This document shows positions 7,704 through 13,253 of a stretch of DNA of 14,194 nt, piece after piece. Source of the DNA: Planctomycetota bacterium (lineage in GTDB: Bacteria; Planctomycetota; Phycisphaerae; UBA1845; PWPN01); assembly GCA_020346805.1 (NCBI GenBank), contig CP070790.1:3068732-3082925 (forward strand), read 5' to 3'. Below the pieces are notes generated by a model. The model saw only the letters and a program-made list of their open reading frames with translations. It ran no database searches and was not told where the DNA came from. Both the position numbers and the translations under genes were made by a program. Within the stretch, counting starts at the first letter, position 1, and every line of letters begins with the position of its first letter.

Positions 7704-8354
7704 TCAGGTCTCACGGGCTTGGCGTACACGCTTTAGAAACTCGGCTGCCGTAGCCTTTATGGTTGCAAAATCTCGATTATTTACCGCCTCTTTGGTGACC
7801 AGTGATGAACCCACCCCCAGAGCGGCGGCACCGGCATGTATGAAATCGGCGGCGGTATCCAAATTCACCCCCCCGGTAGGGACATATTTAATATGAGGCA
7901 AGGGACCGCGAAGATCTTGGATGTACTTCGGTCCCAGGGCCCCGGTAGGAAATACCTTGACCATATCCACCCCTGCCTGCCAGGCTCGAACAATCTCCGT
8001 AGGCGATAAAGCCCCCGGCACAACCGGGACATCACACTGTTTGCAGATCTCTACCGTGGGTAGATCGAGTATCGGCGAAACCACGAATTGGGCACCGGCC
8101 AGAATGGACGACCGCGCCGTCTCACTGTCCATTACCGTTCCCACACCGATGGCTGCTGAATCTCCCACCGCCTTTCGCGCCTTGCGGATGACTTCCAGTG
8201 CATTTGGAGTAGTCATGGTAACTTCAATGCATGTCACACCACCTTCATGTAAGGCGTTGACCACCTCTATCAATTCATCGCTGCTGGAAGCGCGAATAAT
8301 GGCGATTACGCCGGTCGATTCAATTTGTCGAATAACGTCTGAAGAAGTAAGCAC
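7704..8354 (-). CDS. eda: 2-keto-3-deoxy-6-phosphogluconate / 4-hydroxy-2-oxoglutarate aldolase
   Basis: Class I aldolase that cleaves 2-keto-3-deoxy-6-phosphogluconate to pyruvate and glyceraldehyde 3-phosphate (Entner-Doudoroff and uronate pathways), and in some members also 4-hydroxy-2-oxoglutarate. The 216 residues form a TIM barrel. Glu44 in CIEVTMTTP is the acid/base residue, Lys133 in VKVFPTGALG forms the Schiff base, and IGVGTV (about 69-74), VVPGALSPTE (111-120) and PTGGV (near 158-162) are family motifs. The start is a GTG at 8354, 20 bp after the ketosynthase stop; the Shine-Dalgarno is weak. It appears cotranscribed with the fatty-acid-like genes upstream, although its sugar-acid chemistry has no obvious link with them. 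Confidence 0.92.
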   Translation of the reverse strand: MLTSSDVIRQIESTGVIAIIRASSSDELIEVVNALHEGGVTCIEVTMTTPNALEVIRKARKAVGDSAAIGVGTVMDSETARSSILAGAQFVVSPILDLPTVEICKQCDVPVVPGALSPTEIVRAWQAGVDMVKVFPTGALGPKYIQDLRGPLPHIKYVPTGGVNLDTAADFIHAGAAALGVGSSLVTKEAVNNRDFATIKATAAEFLKRVRQARET

Positions 8355-8374
8355 CGTTTAACTCACTTTCAAAA

Positions 8375-9685
8375 TCAATCATCCATTCGGACAACTATCA
8401 AAGTGTTATTTTGTCCGCCGAAACCAAAACTGTTACTCAAGGCCCGCCGAACATCCACTTTTCGCGCCTGGTTGGGAACGTAATCAAGCGGGCAGTTGGG
8501 ATCGGGACTATTATAATTCATGGTCGGGGGTACGATGCCGTCACGGATGGCCAACACACAAATAATCAACTCAACCACTCCGGCGGCGGCAATTAAATGC
8601 CCCATCATGCTTTTTATCGAGCTTATGGGAACCTTGGAAGCCGCTTCGCCGAATACTTCACCAATAGCCAACGACTCGATCTTATCGTTCTCCTCCGTGC
8701 TGGTCCCGTGAGCCGAGATATAGTCGATATCGCCGGGTTTTAGACCGGCATCCTCCAGGGCTTGCTGCATGGCTGCTATACAACCTCTCCCTTGATCGTG
8801 CATATCAGTAACACGAAAAGCGTCGGCGGTGGAACCATAACCGACCATCTCCGCCAGGCATTTTGCCCCCCGCCGCTTGGCATGTTCATATTCTTCTAGG
8901 ATCACTATCCCCGCCCCTTCCCCCAGGACAAATCCATCACGGGTTTGATCGAAAGGCCTGCTGGCGGTTTGATAAGAATCATTGCGGGTGGACAGTGCGG
9001 TTAGCCGATTGAAGCCGGTAACTCCCAACGGATGAAGCATACTGTGCGTTCCACCGGAGATAATTATGTCGGCATCACCCCGACGGATTAGATTGGTGGC
9101 CTCGCCTATAGCCTGAGTACTGGCCGCACAGGCGGTCAGGGTATTGAATGTCGGACCTTGAGCATTAAACAGGCAGGCAATATGACCGGCGGCCATGTTG
9201 GGATCCTGCTCAAACTCCGTGATTACCTGCAACCTTTCAGCGGCCACCTCGACCCACTTGCGGGCATCCAGATCACCCATTCCATTTTTAGCTTCAGCAT
9301 CCCAACCCGACACCGCAGCTGCCACAAAATTATCGAAATCTATCGGCCCTTCACCACCACCCAGATAAACACCCACCCGCGTGGTGTCGTGATCGTTGCA
9401 GGTAGTCAAACCCGCATCATCCCAGGCCACTTTTGCCGCTCCCAGGGCAAAACGAGTATTGCGGCTGCTATCCTTGTATCGCTGGGTATCAGGCCCCAAG
9501 TACTTGGCCAATTCGAAAGATTTGACTTCCGCGGAAAATATAGTAGGAAATGTGGAAGCATCGAAGATGGTGGTTGGGACAATACCACTATCCCCTTTTA
9601 AAAGACGTTGCCAAACTGTCTCCACGTCATCACCCAGAGGCGTGATCCAACCCATACCCGTAACCACCACACGTTTTCGTTCCAA
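8375..9685 (-). CDS. fabF: Beta-ketoacyl-ACP synthase, FabF type (active KS)
   Basis: Condensing enzyme that extends an acyl chain with malonyl-ACP. The 436-residue thiolase-fold protein has the full FabF set: nucleophile Cys186 in TLTACAAST, His326 in ISAHGTSTEEND, Lys358 in SSIKSMMGH, His363 in the same block, and the GFGGQN loop near 421-426. The start is a TTG at 9685, giving MERKRVVVTGMGWITPLG. It is chosen because GGAGGA (9692-9697) lies 6 nt upstream and because this N-terminus aligns with FabF. That site lies inside the last codons of the preceding ketosynthase-like gene, with 2 bp between stop and start, which implies coupled translation. Its neighbours (inactive KS, ACP, two dehydratases) suggest a dedicated pathway rather than housekeeping FabF. 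The product chain is unknown. Confidence 0.93.
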   Translation of the reverse strand: MERKRVVVTGMGWITPLGDDVETVWQRLLKGDSGIVPTTIFDASTFPTIFSAEVKSFELAKYLGPDTQRYKDSSRNTRFALGAAKVAWDDAGLTTCNDHDTTRVGVYLGGGEGPIDFDNFVAAAVSGWDAEAKNGMGDLDARKWVEVAAERLQVITEFEQDPNMAAGHIACLFNAQGPTFNTLTACAASTQAIGEATNLIRRGDADIIISGGTHSMLHPLGVTGFNRLTALSTRNDSYQTASRPFDQTRDGFVLGEGAGIVILEEYEHAKRRGAKCLAEMVGYGSTADAFRVTDMHDQGRGCIAAMQQALEDAGLKPGDIDYISAHGTSTEENDKIESLAIGEVFGEAASKVPISSIKSMMGHLIAAAGVVELIICVLAIRDGIVPPTMNYNSPDPNCPLDYVPNQARKVDVRRALSNSFGFGGQNNTLIVVRMDD

Positions 9686-9687
9686 TC

Positions 9688-11022
9688 CTAGTCCTCCATC
9701 CGCTTAATCACCAGGGCGGCATTCTGCCCCCCACCCAAGGCGTAGCCCGTGCTAACAACCGTACTCACTTCCGCCTCAACCGGTTCGCCGACAACTATAT
9801 TCAAACCGCACTCAGGATCGACGTCGTTTACATTCAATGCCGGCACAATCCTGTTGTTTTTGACACACATGGCGGCGACGGCCAAATCGATTGCTCCACT
9901 ACCCGCTCCATTATTACCCATAGAACCCTTGACCGCTATGGCGGGAATGCGGGTGGTCCGATCACCAAATACCGCCCGAATGCCGCGGGATTCCGACAAA
10001 TCCTGTTCGACAACGCCCGATCCAAAGGTGGCGATCATGTCAACTGCATCAGCAGATATCCCCGCATCATCAAGAGCCTTGCCAATGGCCAAGGCTATGC
10101 CTTGACCTTCGGGGTGGGGTTCCGACCAACTGTGGGTATTGCTGCTGGCCCCGAAACCAACCAGCTCACCATATATATTCGCTCCCCGGGCCCTGGCCTG
10201 TTCCAATTCTTCGAGGATGAATAATCCCCCTCCCTCACTGATCACCGTACCGTCTCTATTGACATCAAAAGGTCTGCAGGCCCCCGCGGGATCTTGGTTA
10301 CGTTTGCTCAATCGGCTCAGCATCTGTTGTCTCAACAGCCCCATCGGATTCATCTTACTTTCTGCACCGCCACATATGCAGATATCCGCTGCACCTCTGG
10401 CGATGATGCGGAAGGCCTCCCCAATTGCTAGATGGCTGGAGGCTTCAGCACAGGTAATGGTATTCGACGGGGCCTGTGCGTCATGGACTATAGTAACATG
10501 GCAGGAAAGCATATTGGGTAGGAACTTGAGCAGCCACAGGGGGGTGAGATTATTCATCCCCTCATTGCCCCACTTGTGAATATCAAACCGGCCTCGCCCA
10601 TCAACCGCCGTGTACAAGGCACCGGCCAATTCGGTCAGATCGGCACAGATCAACCCCGCCCCAATATTGGCCCCGAAGCGCGTGGGATCAATATTCGACT
10701 CCTCCTCGGTTTCCCCACGGTCGATCAGACATTTGGTGATCAGACCGGCATCCTTCACCGCTTCATAAGCGGCGGCAACCGCAATCTCAATATCCCGGGC
10801 CATTATTTTGGTACTTTTACGGTAGGCCTTGGGAACATAATCTTTCATCAACAGCGACTCGATCTCGCCGCCGACTTGTGACTCGAATCCCGATGGATCA
10901 AACGCGGAGATCCTTTTTATACCGCTTTTTTTTTCAATCAGAGAGGACCAGACTTTCTCAACACCAATGCCCAGCGGTGTTACCAATCCAATCCCTGTGA
11001 TTACCACACGACGCGAATTCAT
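9688..11022 (-). CDS. Ketosynthase-like chain-length-factor homologue without catalytic residues
   Basis: A 444-residue FabF-fold protein, full length (MNSRRVVITGIGLVTPLG at the start, LGGGQN at the end). Aligned by eye with the adjacent FabF, all three catalytic positions are changed: the Cys nucleophile by Glu193 (TCAEASSHLAIG), the first His by Phe333 (IATFGSG), and the second His by Asn370 (KGSMGNNG). Lys365 is kept. A Cys two residues before Glu193, plus a one-residue length difference, leaves the first substitution slightly ambiguous. In type II polyketide systems such a partner (KS-beta, chain length factor) pairs with an active KS and sets chain length; that role is inferred. The ATG at 11022 is preferred over an upstream TTG (11028) because GAGGG (11030-11034) is 7 nt before it. 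Confidence 0.85.
   Translation of the reverse strand: MNSRRVVITGIGLVTPLGIGVEKVWSSLIEKKSGIKRISAFDPSGFESQVGGEIESLLMKDYVPKAYRKSTKIMARDIEIAVAAAYEAVKDAGLITKCLIDRGETEEESNIDPTRFGANIGAGLICADLTELAGALYTAVDGRGRFDIHKWGNEGMNNLTPLWLLKFLPNMLSCHVTIVHDAQAPSNTITCAEASSHLAIGEAFRIIARGAADICICGGAESKMNPMGLLRQQMLSRLSKRNQDPAGACRPFDVNRDGTVISEGGGLFILEELEQARARGANIYGELVGFGASSNTHSWSEPHPEGQGIALAIGKALDDAGISADAVDMIATFGSGVVEQDLSESRGIRAVFGDRTTRIPAIAVKGSMGNNGAGSGAIDLAVAAMCVKNNRIVPALNVNDVDPECGLNIVVGEPVEAEVSTVVSTGYALGGGQNAALVIKRMED
9692..9697 (-). promoter_or_regulatory. Ribosome binding site deciding the TTG start of fabF
   Basis: GGAGGA on the minus strand lies inside the last codons of the chain-length-factor-like gene, 6 nt before the TTG at 9685. 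It is one of the few strong Shine-Dalgarno sites in the window and supports the non-ATG start. Confidence 0.7.
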
Positions 11023-11029
11023 CCACAAT

Positions 11030-11034
11030 CCCTC
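11030..11034 (-). promoter_or_regulatory. Ribosome binding site of the chain-length-factor-like gene
   Basis: GAGGG on the minus strand overlaps the TGA stop of the upstream FabZ-like gene (TGAGGG) and lies 7 nt before the ATG at 11022. It favours that ATG over the TTG at 11028, only 1-2 nt away, and suggests coupling to the upstream gene. Confidence 0.6.
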
Positions 11035-11524
11035 AAGAATTATTACCCTTTTTCGAGCCGCATAGTTGATACGTGCTCAACAAGCTCTTAAATTCTTCTG
11101 TGAATACGAAGTTTTCCTTGGGAAAGTTCAAGCCGCTTATATTTTGGTCGATATGCGAGAACATCAACTCAACTTTCCCCATTTGTTTACCGTCACAGTA
11201 AATCGTGCCGGAAGTCATTGCCGCCTCATCGCTAATGGATTCGATCTTAGCCTCATAACGAAGTTGCTGTCCCGGGCGAGCCATACCCTCAAATTGCGCT
11301 TTTTTTACTTTTGCTAGAATGACCTTTTCCTTAAAGTCTCGTGCTTCACCGACTAGAATGCCGGCGGTCTGGGCCATACCTTCAATCATCAAGCTCGCCG
11401 GCATAACCGGGAATCCCGGAAAGTGGTCGTGCAAATGGTCCTCGGCAAGGGTTAGATTTTTTATGGCCGCCGCCCTTTTGCCCGATTCAAATTCCACAAA
11501 TTTGTCTATCCACAACCAACGCAT
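11033..11524 (-). CDS. FabZ-like 3-hydroxyacyl-ACP dehydratase 2 (hotdog fold)
   Basis: A 163-residue hotdog-fold protein related to FabZ, which removes water from 3-hydroxyacyl-ACP. The catalytic His34 is in HDHFPGFP and Glu48 in LMIEGMAQTAG, joined by MPAS where standard FabZ has PGV. The order is MRWLWIDKFVEFESGK (entry strand), central helix with Glu48, then beta strands (about 65-125) with a short C-terminal tail. It is clearly a paralogue of the other dehydratase of this cluster (12100-12573): same length class, same His/Glu positions, similar DHFPxFPVxP core. The ATG at 11524 has only a poor Shine-Dalgarno. Its stop overlaps the ribosome site of the ketosynthase-like gene 10 bp downstream. 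It could also be a partner subunit with binding rather than catalytic function. Confidence 0.88.
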   Translation of the reverse strand: MRWLWIDKFVEFESGKRAAAIKNLTLAEDHLHDHFPGFPVMPASLMIEGMAQTAGILVGEARDFKEKVILAKVKKAQFEGMARPGQQLRYEAKIESISDEAAMTSGTIYCDGKQMGKVELMFSHIDQNISGLNFPKENFVFTEEFKSLLSTYQLCGSKKGNNS

Positions 11525-11577
11525 CGCTTTTCAATGCCTCACTTGCAGCTGTGTACACGATAACTGTAATTGCAGCA

Positions 11578-11600
11578 ACGGCCGGCAATACGCCGGCCGT
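11578..11600 (-). repeat. GC-rich stem-loop between acp and dehydratase 2
   Basis: ACGGCCGGC and GCCGGCCGT form a perfect 9-bp stem with a 5-nt loop, 33 bp after the acp stop and 54 bp before the next start. In the transcribed (minus) direction no U-tract follows, so it is not a standard intrinsic terminator. It could act as a partial terminator, a processing site or a 3' stabiliser of acp mRNA. Confidence 0.65.
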
Positions 11601-11632
11601 CGTTCTTCCGTAGCAGATTAAAAAAGCGCATC

Positions 11633-12022
11633 TTACGCCGCCAGCTTGGCCTCAATATAGTTTACCAGCGTTTTGACGGTAAACAGATCGGGCATTTTGT
11701 TGACGTCTGGATCCTGTTCAAATGCCCCAAAGTCCGCATGAGGCATCGCTTCCTTAATCTTTTGCAGGCCGACTTCCGTGAACTGCCCATTTGATACATA
11801 CTGCGGATCGTTCAATAGTTCGTCAGGAAAAAGCTCGCCACGAGGAATTTTGATATTGAAGCACTTCTCCAGCCGAAACACAATGTCAAGAAAGTCGATG
11901 CTTTCCGCCCCGAGATCTCCGGTCAAGGTAGCATCTTCGGTCACTTCATCCGGTTCCACCGCCAGCGCATCAACCAGCGTTTCCCGGACATTCTCCAAGA
12001 TCTCGCTACGGTCCATCGCCAT
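11633..12022 (-). CDS. Acyl carrier protein with internal extension
   Basis: Carries the growing acyl chain on a phosphopantetheine arm. The attachment site is Ser41 in GDLGAESIDFLDIV, the ACP signature. Helix I is about 4-20 and helix II about 41-56 (SIDFLDIVFRLEKCF), followed by IKIP as in AcpP. The protein is 129 residues against about 78 for AcpP. The extra stretch (about 61-110, from RGELFPDELL to NKMPDL) is inserted between helix II and the last helix (LFTVKTLVNYIEAKL). The frame extends upstream to a TTG at 12040, but the ATG at 12022 is chosen because GGAGGT sits 7 nt before it. It lies between two FabZ-like genes, so it is most likely the dedicated carrier of this cluster. Stem-loops lie on both sides. 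Confidence 0.92.
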   Translation of the reverse strand: MAMDRSEILENVRETLVDALAVEPDEVTEDATLTGDLGAESIDFLDIVFRLEKCFNIKIPRGELFPDELLNDPQYVSNGQFTEVGLQKIKEAMPHADFGAFEQDPDVNKMPDLFTVKTLVNYIEAKLAA

Positions 12023-12029
12023 TTTAGGT

Positions 12030-12035
12030 ACCTCC
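12030..12035 (-). promoter_or_regulatory. Strong ribosome binding site of acp
   Basis: GGAGGT on the minus strand lies 7 nt before the ATG at 12022. It is the best Shine-Dalgarno of the gene train, consistent with a need for more carrier protein than enzyme, and it rules against the in-frame ATG at 12037. Confidence 0.75.
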
Positions 12036-12069
12036 ATCAATTAGGTCACTTATAGCATCATTCATGCCT

Positions 12070-12092
12070 CCGGCTGCCAACTTTGGCGCCGG
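12070..12092 (-). repeat. GC-rich stem-loop between dehydratase 1 and acp
   Basis: CCGGC (12070-12074) pairs with GCCGG (12088-12092), and inside it, after a one-base bulge, GCC(A) pairs with (T)GGC. The stem begins 7 bp after the dehydratase 1 stop and no U-tract follows. It is a plausible mRNA processing or stabilising element at the 5' side of the acp segment. Confidence 0.5.
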
Positions 12093-12099
12093 CGGACAT

Positions 12100-12573
12100 T
12101 CAGACACTTGGTAACAACAATTCCATTTGTTGCCGCGCAGACGCGACCAACCTTTCATCCACTGCTTTCAGTACCGGGTCTTCATCGGCCAAATTAAAAT
12201 GCCGAAGCGACCAATGGGCCTTGACCATCTCTGTCTGGCCACAACGCCCGACACCCACAAAACGGCTCGAATCCGAACCGATTGCCTTTGCTTCCACTGT
12301 CAATTCAAAAACCTGTCCCGGTGAAACAAAGCTCTTGTAGGTCACATTCTTTGCCTCAGATAACAAAATCATACTATGGGCAAAATCTTCCGTGACCCGC
12401 ACCAGCCATGCTGAAGCCTGTACTACAGCTTCAATCATAAGCACGCCAGGTAATACCGGAAACCGGGGAAAATGATCCGAAAGATATTCTTCTGCAAGAG
12501 AAAGGGCTTTGACTGCAGAAATTCGCTCGCCGGGAACCAGCTCTGTAATTCGATCGATTAATACAAACTTCAT
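12100..12573 (-). CDS. FabZ-like 3-hydroxyacyl-ACP dehydratase 1 (hotdog fold)
   Basis: A 157-residue hotdog-fold protein of the FabZ family and the first gene of the cluster. The catalytic His34 is in SDHFPRFP and Glu48 in VLMIEAVVQ, with the standard LPGVLMIE link. The rest shows the usual FabZ strand pattern, including a FVSPGQVFELTVEA stretch (about 81-94). A C-terminal helix (about 130-155) extends a little beyond standard FabZ. It shares core residues and spacing with the other dehydratase of the cluster (11033-11524), so the two arose by duplication and may act as a pair or on different chain lengths. The ATG at 12573 has no visible Shine-Dalgarno. The acp gene begins 77 bp downstream. 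Confidence 0.88.
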   Translation of the reverse strand: MKFVLIDRITELVPGERISAVKALSLAEEYLSDHFPRFPVLPGVLMIEAVVQASAWLVRVTEDFAHSMILLSEAKNVTYKSFVSPGQVFELTVEAKAIGSDSSRFVGVGRCGQTEMVKAHWSLRHFNLADEDPVLKAVDERLVASARQQMELLLPSV

Positions 12574-12659
12574 ATTAGACAGTCAGCCAATCAAAGCCAA
12601 ATCCTTGCTTATCTCCGAATTAAGTTTCCGCTGGCAAAAAGTTTAGACGCACTGCCGTC

Positions 12660-12671
12660 GGCTTGCAAGCC
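12660..12671. promoter_or_regulatory. 12-bp perfect palindrome, operator candidate
   Basis: GGCTTGCAAGCC is a perfect 12-bp palindrome about 87 bp upstream of the first dehydratase start, where an operator for the acyl cluster would be expected. No known regulator site was recognised. Confidence 0.35.
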
Positions 12672-12996
12672 CCCTAGGTAACCAGCCGCAAACTGCCATA
12701 ATACAACCCTGTGAGTTTTTACTAAATCACTTGCTGCCGGCATCGGTCTGGGTAGGGCAATACACAGGCCCGCAGCGTACTTGTCCGGCGTCTCGGCAAA
12801 GCTGGAAACAGGGATTCCCTATATATACACGGCCACAGATTCGCACGCCGTCAACATACCAAAACCATGATTTTATCCCACTTTGGCCTGCAAAATAGGG
12901 GATCTCAGCTTATGGTGGCATTGAGACTAATAAGCCATCTTCTCGCTTAATCCCGGTTGAATCCGTAAATTACGACATTTTGTTTTTAAGCGGTGG

Positions 12997-13025
12997 TTGT
13001 ATCCGCTCCCAGATGCTGCTAATTT
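12997..13025 (+). promoter_or_regulatory. Candidate extended -10 promoter for the kinase gene
   Basis: TTGTAT (12997-13002), a 17-bp spacer and TAATTT (13020-13025) preceded by TGC give a possible extended -10 promoter. The -35 hexamer is the same as that of the candidate holA promoter. A by-eye assignment. Confidence 0.3.
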
Positions 13026-13043
13026 TTAATATATAAGGAACTT

Positions 13044-13253
13044 ATGGAAGATTCTACGGCCAGGGCTACTGTAAGCGGACCCATACTATATGACACTTCG
13101 GTATCGATTGTTGCTAGTCTACCTCATTGTGGTGCTACTGAGCGGCGCTACTGTGGGATTCGCTGTTTTCGAACTGAGACACGCACACCGGATTATCCGG
13201 GAATTACAGGATTGGAACGCCATCGTCCTCAACGTCGAAAAACTCAAGTCTAA
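13044..13253 (+). other. Small ORF with good ribosome site, out of frame with kinase start
   Basis: A 69-codon ORF whose ATG follows AAGGA by 5-6 nt and lies about 20 bp after a candidate -10 box. It overlaps the first 164 bp of the kinase gene in a different frame. The product has no recognised family and no membrane segment. It may be chance, a regulatory upstream ORF, or a sign of a one-base frame problem at the kinase N-terminus. Confidence 0.25.

Larger units (their letters stand above)
12574..13089. other. Divergent non-coding region between the acyl cluster and the kinase gene
   Basis: This region must hold the promoter of the minus-strand dehydratase-ACP-ketosynthase train and that of the plus-strand kinase. 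Apart from a small out-of-frame ORF at its right end (13044-13253), no gene was recognised. Symmetric elements are GGCTTGCAAGCC (12660-12671), TGCCGGCA (12735-12742) and AGGGA-T-TCCCT (12810-12820). I could not pick a convincing promoter for the minus-strand train. A candidate for the kinase is listed separately. Confidence 0.55.

Noticed and set aside
9158..9601. Plus-strand ORF of 147 codons opposite fabF (similar ones at 7921-8361 and 10139-10579)
   Set aside because: All are opposite genes with intact catalytic motifs, have no ribosome site of note and no family resemblance.
11578..11600. Stem-loop read as an intrinsic terminator
   Set aside because: No U-tract follows the stem in the transcribed direction and the downstream genes appear to belong to the same train.
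12023..12040. Longer acp product starting at TTG 12040 or ATG 12037
   Set aside because: The extra codons contain the GGAGGT ribosome site itself, which is correctly spaced for the ATG at 12022.
12569..12597. TTGGCT-17 bp-TAATAT as a promoter for the first dehydratase gene
   Set aside because: The -10 box would overlap the start codon itself, so the transcript would begin inside the gene.
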